Shown here: piece after piece, positions 54,546-63,165 of the stretch
Position numbering within the stretch: the stretch's first letter is position 1
How the letters are laid out: the number at the start of each line of letters is the position of its first letter
NCBI RefSeq assembly: GCF_004365635.1
Contig: NZ_SOBH01000002.1
Span: forward strand, 62,001 to 126,000
Length of the DNA: 64,000 nt
Reading direction: 5' to 3'
From: Litoreibacter halocynthiae
GTDB taxonomy: Bacteria; Pseudomonadota; Alphaproteobacteria; Rhodobacterales; Rhodobacteraceae
Notes under the pieces: model-generated
What the model was told of the DNA's origin: nothing
Databases searched by the model: none
What the model saw: the letters and a program-made list of their open reading frames with translations, nothing else
Program-made: the position numbers and the translations under genes

Positions 54546-55630
54546 GCTCCATCATTTCGCTTTCCGGCATTCAGAAATACTATGGCGATTACCACGCGCT
54601 GCGCGGCATCGACCTCGAGATAAAGCAGGGCGAGTTCTTCTCCTTGCTCGGCCCCTCCGGCTGCGGCAAGACCACGCTGCTGCGGGTGATTGCAGGGTTC
54701 GAGGGCGTGTCCGAGGGGGTATTGCTCCTTGACGGCGCCGATATGGCCCGCGTGCCTGCGAACAAGCGCCCGACCAATATGGTGTTCCAAAGCTATGCCA
54801 TCTTCCCGCATTTGACCGTCGGTCAAAACGTGGCCTTTGGGTTGCGGAAGAAGGGGTTGTCAAAGGATGACATGGCAAAGGCTGCCGCCGAAGCCTTGGA
54901 GATGGTTGGCCTCGCAGGCTACGGCGACCGCGCGGCGCATGCGCTGTCGGGCGGGCAAAGGCAACGGGTGGCGCTCGCCCGCGCGCTGGTCTTGAAGCCC
55001 AAGGTGCTGCTGCTGGACGAGCCGCTCTCCGCGCTCGACAAGAAGATGCGCGAGCAGATGCAATCCGAGCTGCGCCGCTTGCAACGCCAAGTGGGCATCA
55101 CCTTCATTCTCGTCACCCACGACCAGGAAGAAGCGCTGATCATGTCCGACCGTATCGCCGTGATGTTTGAAGGCGAAATCGCACAAATGGCCTCGCCGCA
55201 GGAACTCTACCGCCGCCCCGCCACCCGCCGCGTGGGAGAGTTCATCGGCGTGATGAATTTCCTGGAGGCCAAGCAAACCGGCACCTCCGAGAAAACCATC
55301 AGTTTCGATGTCGAAGGGCTTGGCGCGGCTGAAATCGGAATCGACCAGTTCCCCGAAGGCGCACGCGCCTCTGCCGATGTGGTGGGCCTGCGCCCGGAGG
55401 CCTTGTCAATCCTGTTCGAGGGGCAAAAAACCTCAGGCCGCGTGGCAGATGCCACCGTTCAAGACCTCGCCTATTACGGCGACATGACCTATTACGAGGT
55501 CACGCTGGAAGGCTCGTCAACGCCCGTCACCATTTCCATGAAGAACCTGATCTCCCGCCCCGTGCTGGAGCGTGGCACAAAAACACGGGTTCAGTGGGAC
55601 GAGCGGTCGCTGGTGATCTTCGCCGCTTGA
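54542..55630 (+). CDS. PotA-like ABC transporter ATPase
   Basis: 362 residues from GTG 54542. Walker A GPSGCGKTT, signature LSGGQRQRVALARAL, Walker B LLLDEPLSALDKKM, H-loop THDQEEALIMSD, then a C-terminal TOBE regulatory domain (about 270-360, AEIGIDQFPEGARA, VGLRPEALSI). It energises the two permeases. No periplasmic PotD-like protein is encoded next to the operon. Confidence 0.94.
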   Translation: MSSIISLSGIQKYYGDYHALRGIDLEIKQGEFFSLLGPSGCGKTTLLRVIAGFEGVSEGVLLLDGADMARVPANKRPTNMVFQSYAIFPHLTVGQNVAFGLRKKGLSKDDMAKAAAEALEMVGLAGYGDRAAHALSGGQRQRVALARALVLKPKVLLLDEPLSALDKKMREQMQSELRRLQRQVGITFILVTHDQEEALIMSDRIAVMFEGEIAQMASPQELYRRPATRRVGEFIGVMNFLEAKQTGTSEKTISFDVEGLGAAEIGIDQFPEGARASADVVGLRPEALSILFEGQKTSGRVADATVQDLAYYGDMTYYEVTLEGSSTPVTISMKNLISRPVLERGTKTRVQWDERSLVIFAA

Positions 55631-55718
55631 CCTTCGCGCTTTAGGCCGCCATTTACCCCCTACACATAACCCGCAACCGGGCGTTCCGTGGGCGCCAAAC
55701 TGACGAGGAGCCTATATA

Positions 55719-57665
55719 ATGGCCTCAATCTCCCTGACATTTCCTGACGGCAATTCGCGCGACTATGACGCGGGCGTAACCCCTGCCGAGGTCGCCGCTT
55801 CCATCGCGTCGTCGCTGGCCAAGAAGGCCATTTCCGCCACCGTGAACGGCCAGCATCACGATCTGCAATGGCCGATCGACGCTGACGCCTCCATCGCGAT
55901 AAACACGATGAAGGACGAGGCCCCCGCGTTGGAGCTGATCCGCCACGATCTGGCCCACATCATGGCCCGCGCGGTGCAAGAACTGTGGCCTGACGTGCAG
56001 GTTACCATCGGCCCCGTGATCAAGGACGGCTGGTATTACGACTTCGACCGCGCGGAGCCATTCGTGCCGGAAGATCTTGCCGCTATCGAAAAGAAGATGC
56101 GCGAGATCATCAACAAGCGCGACGACGTGCGCACCGAGGTCTGGGACCGCGACCGCGCGGTGCAGCACTACAAGGATTCCGGCGAGCCTTACAAAGTGGA
56201 GCTGATCGACAGCATCCCCGGCGACGAGCCTTTGCGTATGTATTGGCACGGCGACTGGCAGGATTTGTGCCGCGGTCCGCACTTGCAGAACACCGGCCAA
56301 GTGCCTGGGGATGCGTGGAAACTCATGTCCATCGCCGGTGCTTACTGGCGCGGGGACAGCGACCGCGCGCAGTTGCAACGCATCTATGGTGTCGCGTTCC
56401 AGAACAAGGAAAAGCTGAAGGAATACCTGCACTTCCTTGAGGAAGCCGAGAAGCGCGACCACCGCAAGCTAGGCCGCGAAATGGACCTCTACCATATGCA
56501 GGAAGAGGCCCCCGGACAGGTATTCTGGCACCCCAACGGCTGGACCATCTACACCGAGTTGCAGGACTACATGCGCCGGATGCAGCGCAAAGGTGGTTAC
56601 GTCGAGGTTAACACGCCACAGGTCGTCGACCGCAGGCTGTGGGAGGCGTCCGGCCACTGGGAGAAATACCAAGAGCACATGTTCGTGGTTGAAGTGGACG
56701 AAGACCACGCCCGCGAGAAGACGGTTAATGCGTTGAAACCGATGAACTGCCCCTGCCACGTGCAGGTGTATAACCAAGGCCTGAAATCCTATCGCGACCT
56801 GCCCTTGCGCATGGCCGAGTTCGGGTCCTGTGCGCGCTACGAGCCCTCCGGCGCGTTGCACGGCATCATGCGGGTGCGCGGCTTTACCCAAGACGATGGC
56901 CACATCTTCTGCCGCGAGGACCAGATCGAGGACGAAACTGCGATCTTCATCGAATTTTTGTCAAATGTTTACAAAGATCTCGGGTTCGAGAAGTTCAGCG
57001 TTAAGTTTTCCGACCGCCCCGACACCCGCGCTGGCAGCGACGAGGTTTGGGACAAGGCCGAAGCCGCGTTGCTGTCGGCCACCCGCGCCGCCGGGATCGA
57101 GCCGGAACTAAACCCCGGTGAAGGTGCTTTCTACGGGCCAAAGCTTGAGTTTGTGTTAACCGACGCCATCGGGCGGGACTGGCAGTGTGGGACGCATCAG
57201 GTGGATTTTGTGCTGCCCGAACGCCTTGATGCGAACTATATCGGCGAGGACGGCAACAAGCACCGTCCGGTGATGTTGCACCGCGCAACTCTCGGCTCAT
57301 TCGAGCGGTTCATTGGGATTTTGATCGAGGAACATGCGGGCAAGCTGCCCTTCTGGCTGGCGCCGCGTCAGGTGGTTGTGGCCTCCATCGTGTCGGATGC
57401 GGACGCTTATGTGCTTGAAACTGTTGAAAAACTGAAAGCCGCGGGCATCCGTGCCGAGGCGGATATTCGAAACGAGAAGATCAACTACAAGGTGCGCGAG
57501 CACTCGGTCGGCAAGGTTCCGGTTATCCTTGCAGTCGGTAAGAAAGAGGTCGAGGACGGCACGGTCACGTTGCGCCGTCTGGGCGAAAAGCAAACTTCCG
57601 TCGTGGCGACGGACGGGCTGATTGCAGACCTCAAGGCCGAGGCCTGCCCACCTGATCTTACGTAA
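55719..57665 (+). CDS. thrS: Threonyl-tRNA synthetase
   Basis: 648 residues, full length. TGS domain (1-65), SAD editing domain with [14 protein letters not shown] and [12 protein letters not shown], class II core with [10 protein letters not shown] (Zn Cys), [16 protein letters not shown] (motif 2) and [19 protein letters not shown] (motif 3), then the anticodon-binding domain. It charges tRNA-Thr. Its TAA lies in the palindrome TTACGTAA, which also supplies the stop of the convergent ArsC-like gene. Confidence 0.98.
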   Translation: MASISLTFPDGNSRDYDAGVTPAEVAASIASSLAKKAISATVNGQHHDLQWPIDADASIAINTMKDEAPALELIRHDLAHIMARAVQELWPDVQVTIGPVIKDGWYYDFDRAEPFVPEDLAAIEKKMREIINKRDDVRTEVWDRDRAVQHYKDSGEPYKVELIDSIPGDEPLRMYWHGDWQDLCRGPHLQNTGQVPGDAWKLMSIAGAYWRGDSDRAQLQRIYGVAFQNKEKLKEYLHFLEEAEKRDHRKLGREMDLYHMQEEAPGQVFWHPNGWTIYTELQDYMRRMQRKGGYVEVNTPQVVDRRLWEASGHWEKYQEHMFVVEVDEDHAREKTVNALKPMNCPCHVQVYNQGLKSYRDLPLRMAEFGSCARYEPSGALHGIMRVRGFTQDDGHIFCREDQIEDETAIFIEFLSNVYKDLGFEKFSVKFSDRPDTRAGSDEVWDKAEAALLSATRAAGIEPELNPGEGAFYGPKLEFVLTDAIGRDWQCGTHQVDFVLPERLDANYIGEDGNKHRPVMLHRATLGSFERFIGILIEEHAGKLPFWLAPRQVVVASIVSDADAYVLETVEKLKAAGIRAEADIRNEKINYKVREHSVGKVPVILAVGKKEVEDGTVTLRRLGEKQTSVVATDGLIADLKAEACPPDLT

Positions 57666-57966
57666 GGGTTTCCTCTAAGTCCTTGTTCCAGCCTAAATAA
57701 AGCGCCCCGTTATCAATCACGGGGCGCTTCATCAATGTGGGGTGCGCGGTGAGTTGGTCCAGCGGGTCGGCGGCGCGCTCGGCGTCGGACATGCCGCGCC
57801 ATGTGGTGGAGCGGGTGTTGATCAGATCGGCCCCGAACGTATCCAGAAACCGCTGCAACTCGGCGCGGTCCAAAGGCGTGGCGCGGACGTCGATGAACTG
57901 TGCATTTGGCAGGGCTTTGAGCGCTTTGCGGCAGGTGTCGCAGGTCTTGATGCCGTAGAGCTTCAT
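57658..57966 (-). CDS. ArsC/Spx-family (YffB-like) protein
   Basis: 102 residues, thioredoxin-fold. [19 protein letters not shown] has the N-terminal CxxC (here CDTC) and [16 protein letters not shown] the cis-Pro region with the conserved Arg-Pro. The CxxC form is typical of YffB-like glutathione-dependent reductases rather than true arsenate reductase; arsenic function is not implied. Confidence 0.9.
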   Translation of the reverse strand: MKLYGIKTCDTCRKALKALPNAQFIDVRATPLDRAELQRFLDTFGADLINTRSTTWRGMSDAERAADPLDQLTAHPTLMKRPVIDNGALYLGWNKDLEETLT

Positions 57967-58252
57967 GCGGTTTTCCCTTCTGATTCCTTTAGTTTTATGG
58001 GGTTTGTCACAAAAATTGTCCAGAATTCGCCCACGCGAAATGCTTGAGGATCAAAGACTTACCTTACGTAACTCCGCCGAAAATGGGGGCATTAACTTCT
58101 GTTATTGAAGTTTCAAAAAGCATGCCTAATCTATTGATTGTGAGACAGACTTTACGTTTCGGCCTACTTCTACGGATGCACGCGCCCAACTTGAAGACAC
58201 TGCTGCACCACCCCGCCGCATACCGCGGGCGGAGACTAGAAGGAGACACGGA

Positions 58253-58462
58253 ATGGCCACTGGCACCGTAAAATGGTTCAACACCACCAAAGGCTTCGGC
58301 TTTATTGCACCTGACGATGGCGGCAAGGACGTCTTCGTCCATATTTCCGCGGTCGAGCGCGCCGGTCTGACCGGCCTGCGCGACGACCAGAAGATTCAGT
58401 ACGAGATGATCGAAGGCCGCGACGGCCGCGCATCCGCTGGCGATTTGGTTGCGCTAGACTAA
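58253..58462 (+). CDS. Cold-shock-domain protein
   Basis: 69 residues; CSD five-stranded OB-fold binding single-stranded RNA/DNA. GTVKWFNTTKGFGFI (RNP1) and KDVFVHISAVE (RNP2) are intact; SD GAAGGAG upstream. The 286-base leader (57967-58252) is long for this genome and may hold a temperature-responsive 5' UTR (inference). A strong terminator follows. Confidence 0.95.
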   Translation: MATGTVKWFNTTKGFGFIAPDDGGKDVFVHISAVERAGLTGLRDDQKIQYEMIEGRDGRASAGDLVALD

Positions 58463-58486
58463 GCCCTAGACTGTTAAGAAACGACT

Positions 58487-58511
58487 AAAGCCCGCCCCAC
58501 CGGCGGGCTTT
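58487..58511 (+). terminator. Rho-independent terminator of the cold-shock gene
   Basis: Ten-base stem AAAGCCCGCC/GGCGGGCTTT with loop CCACC, 25 bases after the stop. Confidence 0.85.
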
Positions 58512-58596
58512 GCGCGTTCTGGCGTTAAGGTTTGGGGGCTGTCTGCAAAGCGTCGGCAAAACGTCGGATTTTTGTCGGGCATGGTTTTGGGTCGGA

Positions 58597-59394
58597 TTAC
58601 GATCCGTTAATTTCTTTCCAAATAGATTTTTTCGAAAATCCTCGCGCAACTTCTGCCAAAACACTCTGGGCAGAGATTAGAACGTCCCTTACTTGAATTC
58701 GCGTCCACGCCCTCTCTTCATATCGGCTACGAACAAAATGTGGCAATTTTTGTAAGGCTTCACTTATTAATTTAATGTCATAATTGCCGGTCTTGTCGAG
58801 ATGGACAATCGACTTGGTCAAGTCATGGCCGATTTCATTTCTCAAAAAATCTTCGCTTTCTCCCGACACCAATAGTGCAGACTTGACTGCTAGTTCGGAA
58901 CAAATAAGTGCAGACTGTACACTCCCACGCAAGTCATAGGCGCCTAGCGCAGTCGCTGCGGCCGCTTGGTTGTGGAATGCCGCCATATCAAAGTACTTGC
59001 CCGCCTCGCCATCCGGCTTCTTAAATCCGTTCCACGGTGCTAGACACGCTCCAATATCGAGCACGTCACAAACTGCTTTAAAGAACTCTACCTCTTCTTT
59101 TGAATTTCCGCGAAGGCGTTGGAGTTGCATCTCGGTCGCGTCTGTCAGTGACGCAAGATCTAGCTTGACGGTCCCGTATGCGATTGGAACGCTTACTTTG
59201 AAAAACAGATCAAGGTGCACGCTGAGACCTACGAACTCTCCTCCGATTTGAACATCTTTCGGTCGATAAAACCTGTTGAGTGCAGCTTGGATTCTGACAA
59301 CGTCACTATTTGGTGTTGCGCCGATTATAAACATAACGCCAGTTCTCTTGCATACTTCGTGTAGCAGCAAAGCGATAATGTCACCCCTGTGCAA
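58597..59394 (-). pseudogene. C-terminal part of a HEPN-like gene split by an insertion sequence
   Basis: 265 codons from TTG 59394; the same frame stays open upstream through 59403 and into the IS (residues SDIPEL just before the TTG), so this is not a natural start. Residues about 150-265 read like a HEPN domain: SVQSALICSELAVKSALLVSG, Rx4H motif RNEIGHDLTKSIVHL, then a long Arg/Glu helix. The N-terminal part (TGVMFIIGATPNSDVV) is unassigned. The base composition is AT-richer than the neighbours. Its probable N-terminus lies beyond the IS at 60908-61033. Confidence 0.6.
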
Positions 59395-59395
59395 T

Positions 59396-60900
59396 TCAGG
59401 AATGTCACTCTCTTGTTCAAGTGAGCAACGGGAGATTGGACATGGGATGGGTGATGATGAGCGAGCGCGAGTTAAATCGCATAGAGGTTTTGGCGCAGGT
59501 TGATGATGGCCGGCTGAGCGTTGAGAACGGCGCCAACATGCTGGATGTGACGAAGCGCCAGATGTTCAGACTGCTGAAGCGATATCGAACTGACGGCGCG
59601 CCAGCGATCCGTCACCGTGCGCGCGGCAAGACCCCAAACAACAAGATTCATAAGGCAAAGCGCGACTTTGCGTTGGCGATAGTCAAAGAGAACTATGCGG
59701 ATTTTGGCCCGACGCTCGCTGCTGAGATGTTAGTGGAACATCACGGCTTCAAAGTCTCACGAGAGACGCTGCGCAAGTGGATGCAGGAAGATGGTATCTG
59801 GCTGTCGCGCAAACAACGGCGCACGTTCCACCAACCTCGATTGCGCCGGGAATGTTACGGCGAGTTGATCCAGATCGACGGGTCTGACCATCGCTGGTTC
59901 GAGGATCGGGCAGATCCCTGCACCCTTCTCGTTTTCATTGACGATGCAACCAGCATGTTGATGGAACTTCAGTTTGTGCAATCGGAAAGCACCTTCAGCT
60001 ACTTCGGCGCGTTGGAACGCTACTTGCTCAAACATGGCCGGCCGGTCGCCTTTTACAGCGACAAGCACTCGGTCTTCCGCGTGGCAAAGCCCAATGAACA
60101 CATGACCGGAATGACCCAATTTGGGCGTGCCCTGGCAGAGCTAAACGTAGAAATTCTATGTGCAAACAGCAGCCAAGCCAAAGGTCGTGTCGAGCGTGCA
60201 AATCGCACGTTGCAGGATCGGTTGGTGAAAGAGCTACGCCTCGCCGGCGTTTCGAACATGGATGACGGCAACGCATTCCTGTCGGGGTTCATGAAGCGCT
60301 TCAACACCAAGTTTGCAAAGGCTCCTGCCAAGCCCGACAACCTGCATCGCGCTCTGAACATCGAACCTGAACGCCTAGCGGAGGTGTTCTGCCTGCGCGA
60401 CAAACGCTATGTCACGAAGGATCTGACGCTCAAGTATGATCGCAAACGCATCAAGCTTGAGGTCAACGATCTGACGCGCGGCCTCGTCGGTAAATACATC
60501 GATGTCTACGAGATGGCAGACGGACGCATTCAAGTTCGCGCCAAAGGCGTTGCCCTGCCCCATATGATCCTGAACCCAGAGCGCAGGATAACGCATGCCG
60601 CGATCACAGAGAACAAACGTCTCGGTGCTGTGCTGGCCCACATCAAAGACGAACAGGACAAAGCCTCTCTGACGGTGAAGGTCAAACCTGTGAGCGCCAA
60701 GAACGGGTATAAGAAGACAGGACGCCGTTCACCCGGACGCCCTTCGAAGATGGACGCGTATTACGCCCAAAAACGCGCGGACCGTGAAGCCCGCGCAGCC
60801 AGCCAGACCTCCGATGTGTGAGGTCTACACTCTGTCAGGCTGCGCTACCGTTGGCGCCCTTGGTGACACTTCTGCTTTGCGCAATCGCTGACATTTCAGG
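59396..60900 (+). mobile_element. ISNCY-type (IS1202-like) insertion sequence
   Basis: About 1.5 kb holding one transposase. Candidate ends carry imperfect inverted motifs CAGGAATGTCACTC (from 59397) and, on the right and reversed, CCTGAAATGTCAGC (to about 60900), with an extra AAGTGTCA-like repeat inside the right end. Exact boundaries and a target-site duplication could not be fixed by eye. Confidence 0.6.
59442..60821 (+). CDS. ISNCY-family DDE transposase
   Basis: 459 residues from ATG 59442 (MGWVMMSERELNRIEVLAQV; GGGAG eight bases upstream). N-terminal helix-turn-helix (VENGANMLDVTKRQMFRLLK). DDE core: Asp in ELIQIDGSDHRWFED, Asp in VAFYSDKHSVF, Glu in KGRVERANRTLQDRLVKEL. A basic C-terminus (KKTGRRSPGRPSK) follows. 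It looks intact, so the element may be active. Confidence 0.9.
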   Translation: MGWVMMSERELNRIEVLAQVDDGRLSVENGANMLDVTKRQMFRLLKRYRTDGAPAIRHRARGKTPNNKIHKAKRDFALAIVKENYADFGPTLAAEMLVEHHGFKVSRETLRKWMQEDGIWLSRKQRRTFHQPRLRRECYGELIQIDGSDHRWFEDRADPCTLLVFIDDATSMLMELQFVQSESTFSYFGALERYLLKHGRPVAFYSDKHSVFRVAKPNEHMTGMTQFGRALAELNVEILCANSSQAKGRVERANRTLQDRLVKELRLAGVSNMDDGNAFLSGFMKRFNTKFAKAPAKPDNLHRALNIEPERLAEVFCLRDKRYVTKDLTLKYDRKRIKLEVNDLTRGLVGKYIDVYEMADGRIQVRAKGVALPHMILNPERRITHAAITENKRLGAVLAHIKDEQDKASLTVKVKPVSAKNGYKKTGRRSPGRPSKMDAYYAQKRADREARAASQTSDV

Positions 60901-60907
60901 TTGGCGT

Positions 60908-61033
60908 TTACACTTCGGTAACAGTATGAAATTGTCTTTGCGCGGGAGTATAATTTGAGTTGATAATCTCTCTATCAACTTCATCGACAAATCTTAGAAG
61001 GTCGATTTCTGAGAGTTTTCCTAGTTCACTCAC
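60908..61033 (-). pseudogene. N-terminal fragment of the IS-split gene, coupled to thyX
   Basis: 41 codons from GTG 61033: [20 protein letters not shown] then EIINSNYTPAQRQFHTVT, ending at a TAA that lies at the IS right edge. The GTG overlaps the thyX stop by four bases (GTGA), the pattern of a translationally coupled operon partner, so this is a genuine gene start. Joined to the 58597-59394 part it would make a protein of roughly 310 residues. Confidence 0.55.
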
Positions 61034-61935
61034 CCAATAACCCCCTGAAACTCCCGCCATTCCCCCTTGCTCATGCCGGAGGTTTCCTGTGTGACCTCCT
61101 CGCCTTTCAGCATCCGGCGGACGCAGTCGACGGCTTTGCCGCTCAGTTGCGCGCCGCCCAAGCGGTAGTCCTCGAAGGCGGAGTATGCGGCGGGGACCCA
61201 GTCGGCGACGACGTTACAAATCGCGTCGGCGTAAACCCTTATTTCATACTGCGCATGGCTATCTGCACGCAGGCGCAGGAAGTGAAACAGATTGTGGAGG
61301 TCCACCTTCCAGTACCATTGCGTATAGATATTCGCAGGCAGGTTCATGCGGGCCAGTTCGCGGGCGAGGCCGTCTTGGCCGTCGTCGGAGATCATCGCCT
61401 CGTAGTTGTCGTAAGCGCGCGTGCTGTCGGCTTTGAGGATTTCCAAGACGCGGGCGGCCTCCTCCCCTTCAAGGATTTTGCCGCGGCCTTGGTTGTTCAC
61501 CACGGACTGCGCGTTGATATGCTCGGGCGCGGGGATGTAGAACTCGCGGTCGAGGATCGAATAGCGGGCGGAGTATTCGTTGACGTTGGCGGTCCGGTGG
61601 CGGATCCACTGGCGGGCGACGAAGACGGGCAGTTTGACGTGCAGCTTGATCTCGCACATCTCGAAGGGCGTGGAGTGCCAGTGGCGCATCAGGTAGCGGA
61701 TCAGGCCTTCGTCGTTTTGCACCGACTTGGTGCCCTTGCCGTAAGAGACGCGGGCGGCTTGGCAGATGGCGCTGTCGTCGCCCATGTAGTCAATGACGCG
61801 GATGAAGCCGTGGTCGAGCACCTCGTGGGCGGTGTAGAGATGCGCCTCCATCCCCGGCACGGTGGCGCGCATGGTGGTGTTTTGCTGGGACCGCGCGTCG
61901 GCGATTTCCTGAGCTTGATCTGGGGAAATGGGCAT
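61030..61935 (-). CDS. thyX: Flavin-dependent thymidylate synthase
   Basis: 301 residues. The ThyX signature [15 protein letters not shown] (RHRxxSxNExSxRYS type) is complete; also [20 protein letters not shown] and [18 protein letters not shown]. It makes dTMP with FAD, NADPH and methylene-THF. Upstream residues before [10 protein letters not shown] form a longer N-terminus than in short ThyX forms. The former downstream partner is the split HEPN-like gene. Confidence 0.96.
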   Translation of the reverse strand: MPISPDQAQEIADARSQQNTTMRATVPGMEAHLYTAHEVLDHGFIRVIDYMGDDSAICQAARVSYGKGTKSVQNDEGLIRYLMRHWHSTPFEMCEIKLHVKLPVFVARQWIRHRTANVNEYSARYSILDREFYIPAPEHINAQSVVNNQGRGKILEGEEAARVLEILKADSTRAYDNYEAMISDDGQDGLARELARMNLPANIYTQWYWKVDLHNLFHFLRLRADSHAQYEIRVYADAICNVVADWVPAAYSAFEDYRLGGAQLSGKAVDCVRRMLKGEEVTQETSGMSKGEWREFQGVIG

Positions 61936-62186
61936 TGCGGCACTCCGGCGTAAGGGGATTCGAGGGTTGAGGCCACATATTGCGTCACAAGGGGGCTTCG
62001 CATCAAGATGATGTTAGCGTTATCCACAGGGTAATCCCAATTCGCCGCACCATCGGGCGATTGTTTAGCAACACTCGACAAATTCGCCCCCAAATGCTGC
62101 CGCTGGGTCGTTGACTTTTGACCGCCATCAACGGACTTTCCTACAAAACGCGCCGAGAGCGCATATTCGGGCAGTGAGATATAGCT

Positions 62187-63140
62187 ATGATCCTTAATTC
62201 CGCCGTGAAGGCCTTTGGTATTCTTTCCGTTTCCGCGCTGATTGCGTGCGGCGGTTCTGGCGACAATCCGGTGACGGGTGGCACGGTTGATACCGACGTC
62301 GATCCGACGGACCCGAATGTCGTCACCGGCCAGAAGTTTGCCTTCGACAGATCGGTCGGACTGGTGGCGAACAGCATCGAGTTTCGCGAGAATGTCGCCG
62401 GTGACCCGTCGGATGACCAGCTGGTGATCAACAATATCCCGTTTGACACGACGACCGGCGAATATGACCGCACGGGTACCCTACCCAATGGCTGGGGCCT
62501 TTATCAAAACACCGAACGCAATCTTGAGGGCCGCCTTCAGTATTTTGCGGTGTTCAACCAATCCGCGACGGCCGACGTTGAAGGTGGCGTCGCGGCGTCC
62601 CCGCAATATCGCGGCTCCATCGGGAACGCCGGCGCAGTGATCCGGCGTTCCGGCACGCCAGTGTCGCTGCCTGTGGCTGGCATTTTCAACTATACCGGCT
62701 CCTATTCGGGCATTCGCGAGATCGACAATGATCTGGACACCACGGGCACCGTTCCGGGGATCACTTTGGTTACCGGCGACGCACTTGTGCGCGTTGACTA
62801 TGGTGACTTCGACGTCACTGGTGACATCGTCGGCTCCATTTCCAATCGCAACGTCTACGACGTGAACGGGACCTTCTTGGGAAGCCTGTCCAATGTCAGC
62901 CTTGCAGAGGCGCTTATCGACCGCCCGACCCAGACTATTAACGAAAGCGGTGCAAGCTCGCAAGACGGCCTGCTTAGCGGCACATGGGAGGGCGTGTTCG
63001 GCGGTCCGACCGGGAATGAAATCGCTGCCTATGTGATTCTCAACGGCACCACCCCCTCCACCCCCGGCGCAACGCCTACCGACCCGGTCATTCCGGGTGT
63101 AGATGTGCGCGAGCTGGGTGTTTTGCTGGTTGCCCAATAA
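62187..63140 (+). CDS. TbpB-barrel-like surface lipoprotein
   Basis: 317 residues. Signal peptide with lipobox ALIAC (Cys about residue 21), then a Gly/Thr/Asp linker. The C-terminal half resembles the eight-stranded beta-barrel of transferrin-binding protein B and related Slam cargo: LQYFAVFNQSATADVEGGVA, and at the end GLLSGTWEGVFGGPTGNEIA followed by AYVILNG. There are no transferrin-receptor genes; ligand unknown (haem, iron complex or other). It lies 25 bases before the Slam-like gene on the same strand, the arrangement known for Slam cargo. Confidence 0.75.
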   Translation: MILNSAVKAFGILSVSALIACGGSGDNPVTGGTVDTDVDPTDPNVVTGQKFAFDRSVGLVANSIEFRENVAGDPSDDQLVINNIPFDTTTGEYDRTGTLPNGWGLYQNTERNLEGRLQYFAVFNQSATADVEGGVAASPQYRGSIGNAGAVIRRSGTPVSLPVAGIFNYTGSYSGIREIDNDLDTTGTVPGITLVTGDALVRVDYGDFDVTGDIVGSISNRNVYDVNGTFLGSLSNVSLAEALIDRPTQTINESGASSQDGLLSGTWEGVFGGPTGNEIAAYVILNGTTPSTPGATPTDPVIPGVDVRELGVLLVAQ

Positions 63141-63165
63141 AATCAGGCAGTGCCTTGCTCGGGGG

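Noticed and set aside
57658-57966. True arsenate reductase
   Set aside because: It has CxxC and YffB-like features with no ars genes nearby; arsenic role unsupported.
59379-60910. Exact target-site duplication for the insertion sequence
   Set aside because: Several alignments of the two flanks were tried; none gave an identical direct repeat, so none is reported.
62020-62028. Perfect DnaA box TTATCCACA
   Set aside because: A single box without AT-rich unwinding region, neighbouring boxes or dnaA/parAB genes; chance or minor regulatory site.
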